Assembly (NCBI GenBank): GCA_937981575.1 | Contig: CALJNR010000019.1 | Location: forward strand, 22,989 to 86,988 | Direction of reading: 5' to 3' | From: an uncultured Clostridia bacterium | GTDB lineage: Bacteria; Bacillota; Clostridia; Lachnospirales; Cellulosilyticaceae | DNA length: 64,000 bases | Shown here: piece after piece, positions 47,352-54,963 of the stretch | Layout: each line of letters opens with the position of its first letter | Numbering within the stretch: position 1 is the first letter of the stretch | Program-made: the position numbers and the translations under genes | Notes under the pieces: generated by a model | Told to the model about the DNA's origin: nothing | What the model saw: only the letters and a program-made list of their open reading frames with translations | The model's database searches: none

Positions 47352-47519
47352 TTATTTGTCTCGCTTAAATAGTGACTTAGGCATTTTGGGTTCATAAAAG
47401 TACATGAAAAAACACTTATCAGATGATGCTTGCGCCATTCCCTCAGCAATTCTACCTACTACGTGAGCCACTTTCTCTTTTGCAGTAATTCCTCTAGATT
47501 TGTTCATTGAATTTTTCAT
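47352..47519 (-). CDS. agrD: AgrD-like autoinducer peptide precursor
   Basis: This 55-aa prepeptide starts MKNSMNKSRG. It has an amphipathic leader helix (ITAKEKVAHVVGRIAEGMAQ) and a core SSDKCFFMYF followed by the recognition tail YEPKMPKSLFKRDK. The Cys plus YEPKxP pattern is that of clostridial cyclic thiolactone AgrD peptides. Cys36 would form the ring, and AgrB would cut near the Phe/Tyr before EPK; the exact ring size is not certain. AAAGGGG precedes the ATG. The start overlaps the end of agrB by 26 bases. It is too short for usual ORF cut-offs. Confidence 0.87.
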   Translation of the reverse strand: MKNSMNKSRGITAKEKVAHVVGRIAEGMAQASSDKCFFMYFYEPKMPKSLFKRDK

Positions 47520-48102
47520 AATTTTTGTACCCCTTTCTTAAAATGAAATATATTACAGGTGTGGTAAATATTGATTCAATCAATACGCCACATGTAATCA
47601 GGTTTTTAACTGTTTCATCTTTAGTGACCAGCATTATAAAGAATAGAACAGTGGTGGCTGTAATAGCCTGAAATTTAAGTTTATATCTATGTTTAGCACT
47701 AACAAGTGGGCGTTCTTCTGTGTCTGCTGGTGCATATAACATAATGAGAAGAAGACTTAAGCTAAATAAACTTATGCGAACAGCCAGATTGATAGGAAGG
47801 TAAAGGCATAATAAGGTCCCTCCTAAAAAAAGCATGATATTAAGCAGCGTACAAATGAAAGTAGATGAGGCATGCGCTCCTGCCGCAAAAATCCGTAAAG
47901 TAACGAAACTTAGAAATAAAATCCCTAACGGTTTTACAATACCTAGCATCCAGGCAACGCCTAGTAATAATAAAAATTTAAAAAGATTGATAAAGAAAAC
48001 TTCAATGCCATATTGAATAATCTCCAGTTCTTCTTCGCTTTTAGAAGCGTTATTTTGAATAAACTGCATCATACGCTTGGTTAAATAAAGTGACAAATCC
48101 AT
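47494..48102 (-). CDS. agrB: AgrB-like peptide-processing membrane endopeptidase
   Basis: The 202-aa membrane protein cleaves and cyclises AgrD. The catalytic pair is His77 in AAGAHASS and Cys84 in TFICTLL, the same numbering as in S. aureus AgrB. A conserved YAPADTEERPL loop follows, and four to six hydrophobic helices are visible. ATG 48102 follows AGGTG; a GTG three codons upstream is possible. The gene is first in a sigma-A-driven agrB-agrD transcript. Confidence 0.92.
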   Translation of the reverse strand: MDLSLYLTKRMMQFIQNNASKSEEELEIIQYGIEVFFINLFKFLLLLGVAWMLGIVKPLGILFLSFVTLRIFAAGAHASSTFICTLLNIMLFLGGTLLCLYLPINLAVRISLFSLSLLLIMLYAPADTEERPLVSAKHRYKLKFQAITATTVLFFIMLVTKDETVKNLITCGVLIESIFTTPVIYFILRKGYKNYEKFNEQI

Positions 48103-48154
48103 CCTGTTCACCTACTTTCTACATGCACTTCCATAAAATGTATTATTTGATATT

Positions 48155-48183
48155 AATATAACAAATGTATAGTTTTTTGTCAA
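48155..48183 (-). promoter_or_regulatory. Sigma-A promoter of agrBD
   Basis: On the minus strand TTGACA (48178-48183), exactly 17 bp, then TATATT (48155-48160). This predicts expression during vegetative growth, unlike the recombinase promoter. The remaining gene-free bases from 48103 to 48448 hold only this and the terminator at 48332. Confidence 0.8.
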
Positions 48184-48331
48184 TAATATTTTGTTAATTT
48201 TTCCATTTTTTTATATTTTTCCAAGAATTTGTGTTTGATTTTACATAAACATGTATAAGTATACTTTGATAACACGCTTGTATCCTGTATTTAGGTAATC
48301 TGATAGACAAGTTTTCATTGATTGATAAGCA

Positions 48332-48383
48332 AAAGCCGCATAGCACGTAGAAAAAACAACTTTCTAAGTATTATGCGGGCTTT
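48332..48383 (-). terminator. Terminator after the small basic protein gene
   Basis: AAAGCCGCATA pairs with TATGCGGGCTTT (one bulge), and the inner part GTAGAAA/TTTCTAAG adds to the stem. T-rich sequence follows on the minus strand. Confidence 0.65.
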
Positions 48384-48448
48384 ATGAATATACATTTTTA
48401 CAATTCAAAAAAGATACTTTCTATTCAATAATGATTCATATCCTATTA

Positions 48449-48634
48449 TTACTTTTGCTTCATAGTTTGGAAAAAGTGTTTTTGCTGTTCAAATGGCAAT
48501 TGCTTCAGTTTTTCCAGTGTCTTACGCAGCACGTACTCATTAAACTCAATATAGGACTGAGATTCTTTGACATCTTCCAATAATTTATCATCTTTAGTAA
48601 AAAAACATATCTTATAAGCAGATTTTTTATGCAT
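48449..48634 (-). CDS. Small basic protein, candidate excision (directionality) factor
   Basis: The 61-aa protein MHKKSAYKICFFTKDD... is rich in Lys and Glu, with two predicted helices (EFNEYVLRKTLEKLKQL and EQQKHFFQTMK). ATG 48634 follows GGGAGG; an in-frame ATG six codons upstream has no ribosome site. It is divergent from the recombinase across a 225-base gap and is the only other small gene on the element. Serine recombinases of sporulation elements often need a small partner for excision (SprB with SprA in SP-beta). That role here is positional inference; no homology is seen. Confidence 0.55.
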   Translation of the reverse strand: MHKKSAYKICFFTKDDKLLEDVKESQSYIEFNEYVLRKTLEKLKQLPFEQQKHFFQTMKQK

Positions 48635-48754
48635 ATGTGCCTCCCTGTGCAATCTCTTGCTAAATCATATGGCGCATGTCGTTGTCCTATTCGGATATTT
48701 AGTTTGTTGTATGAAAATTGACAAAAAAGCAAATAAGAACTCTTATCCCAGCAA

Positions 48755-48783
48755 TCATTTATTGTTTGCAAACTACATACATA
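48755..48783 (+). promoter_or_regulatory. Sigma-E-like promoter of the recombinase
   Basis: TCATTTA (48755-48761), 14 bp, then CATACATA (48776-48783). Compared with the B. subtilis sigma-E pattern KMATATT-N14-CATACAMT this gives 5/7 and 7/8 matches at the right spacing. The B. subtilis skin recombinase gene is also sigma-E controlled. Confidence 0.5.
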
Positions 48784-48859
48784 TGAATTAAATAACTGTT
48801 ATAAAGCCATATGGTCTAAATCACTCATGTTACTTAGGTGTGTTAGGAGGATTAAACCG

Positions 48860-50479
48860 ATGAAGATCGCAATTTATGCCAGGAAATCCCGTACCACTGA
48901 AAAAGGCGAGTCCATTGCCAACCAGATCGAACTTTGCAAGCATTATGCAGAACTTCACTTTCAAGATTCTGAATGTGACATTTACCAAGACGAGGGATAT
49001 AGCGGTGGAGATATCAATAGACCATCTTTTTTGGAACTTACTGAGGCTCTAAAAGCTGGCAGGTATCATGTACTCATCTGCTATAGACTAGACCGAATCA
49101 GCCGGAATGTACTAGATTTTTCTGCAACTTTAGATATGCTGACTAAAAATAATGTCGCCTTTGTATCTATAAAAGAAAACTTTGATACAACGTCGCCAAT
49201 GGGTCGTGCTATGCTGCATATTTCCTCGGTTTTTGCACAGTTAGAACGCGAAACGATTGCTGAGCGTATTCGTGATAACATGCAGGAGCTTGCTAAGACT
49301 GGCCGCTGGCTTGGGGGGACTGTTCCTGTAGGTTATAAAGCTATTAGGCTAAAAGAACAATCTGATAGTGGGAAAATTAAAAATTACTCCATACTTCAGA
49401 TAGATAAAAAGAAGGTTTTTTTTGTAGAGATGCTTTTTAAACAATATTTACAGTTTAAAAGTTTATCAAAGCTTGAAAGGTACCTTATAGGTAATAGTAT
49501 TCAGACAGATAGAGGAAAGTACTATCATCCCCAAGTGCTTCGCAGTATTCTCTCTAACCCTGTATACTGCTGCGCAGACCAGGAAGTCTATCAGTATTTT
49601 AGTAAGCTTAGCAGCTGCCTTTCCAACTCCCGAAGTGATTTTAACGGAAGGCATGGTTTAATGGTCTATAATAAAAACAGAAAAGGGAAGCTGATTTATA
49701 AAAATAATGCTTCAGAGTGGATTGTTGCTGTTGGAGCACATGATCCTATTATTGACAGCAAAACGTGGCTGATGGTTCAAAGACAGCTTGTCGCAAATGC
49801 CCACAAAGTGCATTCACACGCTTCTTCTTCCGTAGCACTTTTAAGCGGCATTTTATTCTGCAAAGCGTGTGGGGCAAAGATGCTGGTAATGAATCAATCG
49901 GTGCTGAAAGATGGGACCAAAAGCTACATTTACCGCTGTTCAAATAAACTTAAAAGCCGCGGGAACCTTTGCAATATAGAAAACGCCAAAGGCCATTACT
50001 TAGATGAGTATGTTTTGAAAAGTATCATGGAGCTATTGATGGATCAAAAGTGGCTGCTTGAAAAGCTTACTAAAGTATATCAAGATTATGACAGCTGCTT
50101 TTTTGATACTAAAAGTGAAAGACGTGTTATAGAAGAGCAAGTGGTTCAAAAAGAAAAAACTTTGGCAAAATTGATTCGCTTATCAGCAGAAAATGAGGAT
50201 GTTCTTCTTGAATCATCTTATGAAAATGAAATAAAAAAAGTTAAAAACGAAATGATGCATCTTAGGGAGAAATTGAGTCTCACAAAAACAGTCATTGCTG
50301 AAGTAGTGCCTCCACTATCAAATGACTCTCAGCTGTTTGATTTAATAACTGATATCCGGCAATATCGCAATCAAAAAATTAATAATGAATTACAGCACCT
50401 CATTAAATCAATCATTAAATATGCTAAATGGAACGGGAATACCCTCTTCCTCTATTTATACGATAAGAAAAATGAATAA
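48860..50479 (+). CDS. Large serine recombinase
   Basis: This 539-aa site-specific recombinase has catalytic Ser10 in AIYARKSRTTEKG, then YRLDRISRN and FAQLERETIAERIRDNM of the resolvase domain (about 1-150). A recombinase domain follows (TVPVGYKAI, HPQVLRSILSNPVY). A zinc ribbon holds CKACGAK and later CSNKLKSRGNLCNI, and a C-terminal coiled coil occupies about 420-490. This is the SpoIVCA/SprA type. The longest frame begins upstream, but ATG 48860 has GGAGG at 9 bases. It ends 8 bases before the right attachment arm and should excise the element that splits spoVFB. Confidence 0.92.
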   Translation: MKIAIYARKSRTTEKGESIANQIELCKHYAELHFQDSECDIYQDEGYSGGDINRPSFLELTEALKAGRYHVLICYRLDRISRNVLDFSATLDMLTKNNVAFVSIKENFDTTSPMGRAMLHISSVFAQLERETIAERIRDNMQELAKTGRWLGGTVPVGYKAIRLKEQSDSGKIKNYSILQIDKKKVFFVEMLFKQYLQFKSLSKLERYLIGNSIQTDRGKYYHPQVLRSILSNPVYCCADQEVYQYFSKLSSCLSNSRSDFNGRHGLMVYNKNRKGKLIYKNNASEWIVAVGAHDPIIDSKTWLMVQRQLVANAHKVHSHASSSVALLSGILFCKACGAKMLVMNQSVLKDGTKSYIYRCSNKLKSRGNLCNIENAKGHYLDEYVLKSIMELLMDQKWLLEKLTKVYQDYDSCFFDTKSERRVIEEQVVQKEKTLAKLIRLSAENEDVLLESSYENEIKKVKNEMMHLREKLSLTKTVIAEVVPPLSNDSQLFDLITDIRQYRNQKINNELQHLIKSIIKYAKWNGNTLFLYLYDKKNE

Positions 50480-50486
50480 GACGCCG

Positions 50487-50534
50487 CCGTAATATTAAGC
50501 AGGGTTGTAAAATCGCTTATGAGAAACGGCAAAC
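50487..50534. other. Right attachment junction of the intervening element
   Basis: The element half starts with CCGTAAT (50487-50493) and runs to AAAA (50509-50512). The host half continues with spoVFB codons. Joined in a circle with 45857-45878, the two element halves form a 48-bp imperfect dyad with 14 of 24 paired positions, centred in the AAAA. Confidence 0.7.
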
Positions 50535-50758
50535 CTGTAATTATTGCACTATCCACTAATGATGGGCTAGGGCTGAACTTCAAAAATATAGGAACGCTGA
50601 TGCCTAACCAAAATGTATATTTTGTACCCTTTGGGCAGGATGATAGTATCAACAAGCCATGCTCACTCGTAGCTGACTTAAGCAAAGTTCCGGAAACAAT
50701 TGAAATGGCACTTAAACACCATCAGATACAGCCGATACTCATTCAACATGAACCATAA
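50519..50758 (+). CDS. spoVFB: Dipicolinate synthase subunit B, C-terminal part
   Basis: The sequence MRNGKPVIIALSTNDGLGLN, NIGTLM, VYFVPFGQDD, SLVADLSKVPETIEMAL and QIQPILI is the C-terminal third of SpoVFB. The ATG is internal in the native protein. No good ribosome site precedes it and the frame is open further upstream (TCG CTT ATG AGA), so this is not an independent gene. After excision it continues from Lys116 of the N-terminal part as S-L-M-R-N-G. A terminator follows, which ends the spoVF operon. Confidence 0.9.
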   Translation: MRNGKPVIIALSTNDGLGLNFKNIGTLMPNQNVYFVPFGQDDSINKPCSLVADLSKVPETIEMALKHHQIQPILIQHEP

Positions 50759-50761
50759 CAT

Positions 50762-50792
50762 AAATCCCTCTAATACTGTATTAGAGGGATTT
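50762..50792. terminator. Terminator of the spoVF operon
   Basis: AAATCCCTCTAATA (50762-50775) pairs with TATTAGAGGGATTT (50779-50792). It is shared with the convergent dut gene. Confidence 0.85.
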
Positions 50793-50797
50793 GCTGT

Positions 50798-51253
50798 TTA
50801 TTTTTGGCCTGTATGGCCAAATCCTCCCACTCCGCGCTCGGTAGTGCTTAGGTGGTCTGATAGTCCAAACTCGGCCTGATAAATACGCTGAATAACCATT
50901 TGAGCAATACGATCGCCTCTTTGAATTATAAAAGGCTGAGTACCCCAATTGATCAAAATAACTTTTATTTCACCTCGATAATCGGCATCAATCGTACCGA
51001 TACCGTTGACAAGTCCGATTCCATATTTTGCTGCAAGCCCGCTTCTGCCGCGGATTTGCGCTTCAAAGCCTTCAGGCAGTTCAATGGCTATACCGGTTGA
51101 AATCAGCTGATATTCCCCAGGATTTAAAATGATTTCGCGTGTGACATGGGCATAGAGGTCTACACCTGCAGCTCCCGGGGTCATATACTTAGGAAGCTGA
51201 AGGTCCTCTGCTCCATCAGATTGTTTAATCAGTACCTTTATTTTTTCACTCAT
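50798..51253 (-). CDS. dut: dUTP diphosphatase
   Basis: This 151-aa trimeric dUTPase converts dUTP to dUMP and keeps uracil out of DNA. All five motifs are present: [38 protein letters not shown] with the catalytic Asp/Tyr, [10 protein letters not shown], and the flexible C-terminal [16 protein letters not shown] precedes the ATG. It is a single gene just outside the spoVF region. Confidence 0.96.
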   Translation of the reverse strand: MSEKIKVLIKQSDGAEDLQLPKYMTPGAAGVDLYAHVTREIILNPGEYQLISTGIAIELPEGFEAQIRGRSGLAAKYGIGLVNGIGTIDADYRGEIKVILINWGTQPFIIQRGDRIAQMVIQRIYQAEFGLSDHLSTTERGVGGFGHTGQK

Positions 51254-51466
51254 TAGCTGCTCCTTATTATCTTTTTATTAATTAACATGAGGTAACCTTT
51301 ACTATTTCTAAATTATACATAAATTTCTAGATAACATCAAATCCTTATAAAAAGTTGCAATAATCAATAAAAATAGTGTATAGGACAGGTTTTATGGATA
51401 GTGTTATTGAATTATATGAGAAAAGTAGGTATAATTTTTATAAAACAGTATTTTAAGGAGATTATT

Positions 51467-52567
51467 ATGTTTAAGAAAACTTCGATGATACGGCTTACTG
51501 CCAGTACGATACTCAGTCTAATCCTTCTCACAATCTGTATACTAGGCAGTATCAAAGCTTTTACATACTTTTTTAACTATACATCCAGTATCGTAGAAAC
51601 GGATGCCCTTAGAGAAAAAAATCCTAACATTACCGAAATTTCTATTGAAGTTACTGATACAACTACTGTCAAGGAATTGGCTGATATGCTTTATGAGAAG
51701 CAATTTATTTCTAATGCCTTAGTTTTTAGAATGGAAAGTAAACTTAGCAAATTAGATCATCAGCTTAAACCTGGAAAATATTCTATCAGCAGCAATATGT
51801 CAAGTTCACAGATATTAAAACTTATAACTTCTGATATGACAGATATAGAAGAAACCATTAAATTTACGATTCCTGAAGGTTTTACAATCGTTCAGATTGC
51901 TGACAAATTGGAAAGCCTGCAGATTGTTACAAAGGAAGAATTTTTTGATGCTGTTAAAAACAGAGAATATAACTACCCTTTTCTAAAAAATATTCCGACT
52001 GACACAAAATATCCTCTTGAGGGCTATTTGTTTCCTGATACCTATATTATTAGAAAAGGCGCAACGCCTGAAGAAATAATTATTAAAATGTTAAACCGAT
52101 TTGAAGAAGTCATCTCTCAGTATACAAATTATGTGAATACATCTTCTTATAATTTAAATGAAATACTAACGATTGCGGCTATTGTTGAGCAAGAAGCAAA
52201 GTTAAGTGAAGAAAGGCCTGTTATTGCAGGCGTTATCTATAATCGTTTAAATGCAGATATGCGGCTGCAGATGTGTTCAACTATTCAATATGTACTAGAA
52301 AAAAGAAAAGCCGCTCTTTCCTACTCTGATCTTGAAATCAGTTCCCCATATAACACCTATAGAAATGATGGACTGCCTATTGGCCCTATATGTGCGCCAG
52401 GGGAAGATTCTATACGCGCAGCACTTATGCCTGATACCCATGATTATTTCTTCTTTGTAGTAAAAAATGAACAAGAAGGTTCACATTCATTTAGTGCAAC
52501 AGCTGCGGAGCACGAGAGAAATAAGTCAAGATATTTGCAGACAATTGATAAAAATTTCTATGAATAA
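51467..52567 (+). CDS. mltG: Endolytic transglycosylase MltG (YceG-like)
   Basis: The 366-aa enzyme cuts nascent peptidoglycan and so sets glycan length. An N-terminal transmembrane helix (about residues 12-34) anchors it. A LysM-like part (FTIPEGFTIVQIADKLESL) precedes the YceG domain with LEGYLFPDTYII, the catalytic Glu in AAIVEQEAKLSEERPVIAGV and YNTYRNDGLPIGPI. The longest frame begins 22 codons earlier, but ATG 51467 follows AAGGAG and gives the normal topology. The mltG-trmR-trhP order matches B. subtilis yrrL-yrrM-yrrN/O. Confidence 0.93.
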   Translation: MFKKTSMIRLTASTILSLILLTICILGSIKAFTYFFNYTSSIVETDALREKNPNITEISIEVTDTTTVKELADMLYEKQFISNALVFRMESKLSKLDHQLKPGKYSISSNMSSSQILKLITSDMTDIEETIKFTIPEGFTIVQIADKLESLQIVTKEEFFDAVKNREYNYPFLKNIPTDTKYPLEGYLFPDTYIIRKGATPEEIIIKMLNRFEEVISQYTNYVNTSSYNLNEILTIAAIVEQEAKLSEERPVIAGVIYNRLNADMRLQMCSTIQYVLEKRKAALSYSDLEISSPYNTYRNDGLPIGPICAPGEDSIRAALMPDTHDYFFFVVKNEQEGSHSFSATAAEHERNKSRYLQTIDKNFYE

Positions 52568-52590
52568 GTCGTCCGAATGGACGATTTATT
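52563..52590 (+). terminator. Weak hairpin after mltG
   Basis: AATAAGTCGTCC (52563-52574) pairs with GGACGATTTATT (52579-52590), including one G-U pair. It has no long U-run and could attenuate read-through into trmR. Confidence 0.5.
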
Positions 52591-52678
52591 CATGTAAACG
52601 ATTTTGCAGGTTCTACTTGAATAAACCCTTAAATTCATATATAGTGTCATAAGAGAATAATTTAAGAAAGGAATTACT

Positions 52679-53356
52679 ATGAGTGAAATTAGCTATAGCT
52701 ATATTGTTGAATATATAAGAGCACTTCATACGCCGCCGGCTTCAAGTGTTTTGTTAGAAATAGAAAAAAAAATTGCCCATGAAATTGAACATTGGCCTAT
52801 TATTAAGCCTGAGGTAGCCGACTTTATGAAAGTCCTATTATCGCTTGTAAAACCTTCTCAAATACTAGAAATTGGTACAGCGGTAGGCTACTCTTCTATT
52901 TTAATGAGTGATTGTTTAGATAAAAATGGGCACATTACTACTATTGAAAGATTTCCGCATATGGCGGATCAAGCTAAAGCTAATATTAAAAATGCCAAGC
53001 TTCAAGATAAGATTACCTTATTAGAAGGCGATGCGGTGCAGCTTCTGCCAACATTAAATGATGAATCCTATGATGTCATCTTTATGGACTGTGCCAAGGG
53101 GCAATATATTCATTTTCTGCCAGAGTGTAAGAGGCTCCTAAAAAATGGCGGACTTTTGATAACAGACAACGTCCTTCATAAAGGAACTGTGGCGCGCTCA
53201 AGATATTTGATTGACCGAAGGCAGCGGACAACGCACTCAAGACTTAGAGAATTTTTATGGACCATTACGCACACGCCAGATTTTACATCCAGTGTAATCC
53301 CAATAGGTGATGGCATTGCACTCAGCTACAAAACAGGAGGAAACATGAATGACTAA
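52679..53356 (+). CDS. trmR: tRNA 5-hydroxyuridine methyltransferase, O-methyltransferase family
   Basis: This 225-aa SAM-dependent enzyme has motif I LEIGTAVGYSSILM, IERFP, GDAVQLLPTL and the metal-binding FMDCAKGQY and LLITDNVLHKG. In B. subtilis the YrrM homolog (TrmR) methylates 5-hydroxyuridine at the wobble position of tRNA. The adjoining U32 peptidase-like gene supplies the hydroxylation step, which supports the same role. AAAGGA precedes the ATG. Its stop overlaps trhP by 8 bases. Confidence 0.88.
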   Translation: MSEISYSYIVEYIRALHTPPASSVLLEIEKKIAHEIEHWPIIKPEVADFMKVLLSLVKPSQILEIGTAVGYSSILMSDCLDKNGHITTIERFPHMADQAKANIKNAKLQDKITLLEGDAVQLLPTLNDESYDVIFMDCAKGQYIHFLPECKRLLKNGGLLITDNVLHKGTVARSRYLIDRRQRTTHSRLREFLWTITHTPDFTSSVIPIGDGIALSYKTGGNMND

Positions 53357-54593
53357 GAATCCCAATCAGCCCATAGAATTGTTAGCACCAGCTGGAAGCC
53401 TTGAGACGCTCAAGATCGCCGTTTTATATGGTGCAGATGCTGTTTATATTGGTGGAGATCATTATGGCCTGCGGGCTAAAGCCAAAAATTTTTCCTTAGA
53501 GGAAATGAAAGAAGGTATTGCCTTTGCACATAGGCACGGTGTAAAAGTATATGTTACTGCTAATATTTTTGCCCATAATGACGATTTTAATGGTATGGCA
53601 GCTTACTTTTCTTCTCTCGAGGAAATGGGCATAGATGCTATCATTGTAGCAGACTTAGGTGTATTTAGTGTAGCACGCGAGGTGATTCCCAAAATGGAAA
53701 TTCATATTTCAACACAAGCCAATAATACAAACTACCATAGTGCACGATTATGGCATAAGCTCGGGGCTGAGCGTATAGTCGTCGCAAGAGAATTGTCTTT
53801 CGCAGAAATTAAGATGATGCGGGATCATCTTCCGGAGGAAGTTACCCTTGAAGCATTTGTTCACGGTGCTATGTGTATGTCTTACTCTGGCAGGTGTTTA
53901 TTAAGTAACTATATGACACACAGAGATGCCAACCGCGGCGAGTGTGCCCAGCCTTGCAGATGGAAATATCATGTGGTAGAAGAAACAAGACCAGGTGAAT
54001 ATATGCCCGTTGAAGAAACAGAAAGAGGCACTTATATTTATAATTCAAGAGATTTATGCATGATTGAATATATACCTGAACTTATCGAAGCCGGTATTTA
54101 CAGTTTCAAAATTGAAGGACGTATGAAAACGCCTCTTTATGTAGGTACAGTTGTGAAGGCTTACCGAGAAGCTATCGACACTTATCTTAACCATCCAAAA
54201 GTCTATGAAGAGAAAAAAAGCTATTTCGTAAGCGAAGCCGGTAAAGCAAGCCACCGCGAGTTTACTACAGGCTTTTACTTTCATAAACCGACTTCAGATG
54301 ATCAGACCTATTCTCACAATTCATATGTTAGAAATTATGACTTTTCAGGTATGATTATTGATTATGACGAGGGCAGCCAATTTGTTACAGTAGAACAAAG
54401 ACGTAAGTTCTCAGTTGGAGACACTGTTGAAATTCTTCCACCTAAAGGAGAGGTTATCAGCTGCATTGTACATGGCTTGTGGGATCACGAAGGCAATGCT
54501 ATCGAGTCGGCCCCTCACCCAAAGCAAATTGTAAAATTTAAGGTTGATAGGTCCATACCTGTTCCATCCATTCTAAGAAAACTTGACGCCTAG
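53349..54593 (+). CDS. trhP: U32 peptidase family protein, tRNA uridine 5-hydroxylation
   Basis: The 414-aa protein has the U32 start ELLAPAGSLETLKIAVLYGADAVYIGG and the cluster-binding cysteines in GAMCMSYSGRCLLSNY and GECAQPCRW. FKIEGRMKTPLYVG follows, and the C-terminal beta domain is typical of longer members. TrhP/YrrO-type proteins carry out prephenate-dependent hydroxylation of U34, and pairing with trmR fits this. It is called a peptidase only by historical name. GGAGGAAAC lies inside the end of trmR and serves the ATG. Confidence 0.88.
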   Translation: MTKNPNQPIELLAPAGSLETLKIAVLYGADAVYIGGDHYGLRAKAKNFSLEEMKEGIAFAHRHGVKVYVTANIFAHNDDFNGMAAYFSSLEEMGIDAIIVADLGVFSVAREVIPKMEIHISTQANNTNYHSARLWHKLGAERIVVARELSFAEIKMMRDHLPEEVTLEAFVHGAMCMSYSGRCLLSNYMTHRDANRGECAQPCRWKYHVVEETRPGEYMPVEETERGTYIYNSRDLCMIEYIPELIEAGIYSFKIEGRMKTPLYVGTVVKAYREAIDTYLNHPKVYEEKKSYFVSEAGKASHREFTTGFYFHKPTSDDQTYSHNSYVRNYDFSGMIIDYDEGSQFVTVEQRRKFSVGDTVEILPPKGEVISCIVHGLWDHEGNAIESAPHPKQIVKFKVDRSIPVPSILRKLDA

Positions 54594-54618
54594 AGGTTAC
54601 AAACTTCTAGGTTTTTTT
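54589..54618 (+). terminator. Intrinsic terminator after trhP
   Basis: CCTAGAGGTT pairs with AACTTCTAGG around a 3-base loop and T7 follows. The stop codon TAG is inside the stem. Confidence 0.88.
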
Positions 54619-54879
54619 GAGGATCACCGTCATTTAGTAAAGTGATCATAATTAGCATAGAGGTTGCGTAGTTCAACGTTTTATTGATTTATAAAAACTC
54701 CTAAGTACGCCTATTTATAAAGTTCTGTACGGTGTGCTTAAATCATATAATAATATAATGCACCACAAATATGTCCGCTTTAATAACTATGGAATTTGGT
54801 TTATTAACCTGTCACTGCAGGTAACTAATGGCATATGCGGCTAAGGGGCTTAGCTTATTTATTGCAGGATTACTTCTTG

Positions 54880-54908
54880 TTGAAGTATCAAACAAGGAGT
54901 GATATAAT
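54880..54908 (+). promoter_or_regulatory. Sigma-A promoter of the GAF/HD-GYP gene
   Basis: TTGAAG (54880-54885), 17 bp, then TATAAT (54903-54908). It lies inside the longest possible frame, so translation must begin later, at 54964. The preceding 54619-54879 shows no gene. Confidence 0.7.
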
Positions 54909-54963
54909 AGCAAAATACAAAGATAAAGCGTTTATTTTACCGACTATTTTTAGGGGGATGCTG

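Larger units (their letters stand above)
45855..50510 (+). mobile_element. Skin-like intervening element in spoVFB, 4,656 bp
   Basis: The element divides spoVFB and carries agrC-like, agrD, agrB, a small basic protein gene and a large serine recombinase. The offset between the aligned ends is 4,656 bp, a multiple of three, so excision restores the reading frame wherever the crossover falls in the shared codons. Outer genes reach to within a few bases of both ends (the agrC stop at the left, the recombinase stop at 50479 at the right), as in a compact site-specific element. Known parallels from memory are skin in sigK and vfbin in spoVFB of a Bacillus; the cargo here is different. Confidence 0.88.

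Noticed and set aside
48505..48771. Minus-strand 88-codon frame over the small basic protein gene
   Set aside because: It has no ribosome site and runs through the promoter region. The frame 48449-48634 has GGGAGG at the right distance.
50519..50758. Independent small flavoprotein-like gene
   Set aside because: No ribosome site precedes the ATG and the sequence is the exact C-terminal complement of the interrupted spoVFB.
45509..50758. Simple pseudogenisation of spoVFB by a random insertion
   Set aside because: Both pieces are undamaged, the frame is preserved, the inserted DNA carries a recombinase with symmetrical ends, and the spoVFA promoter is intact. This fits regulated excision better than decay.
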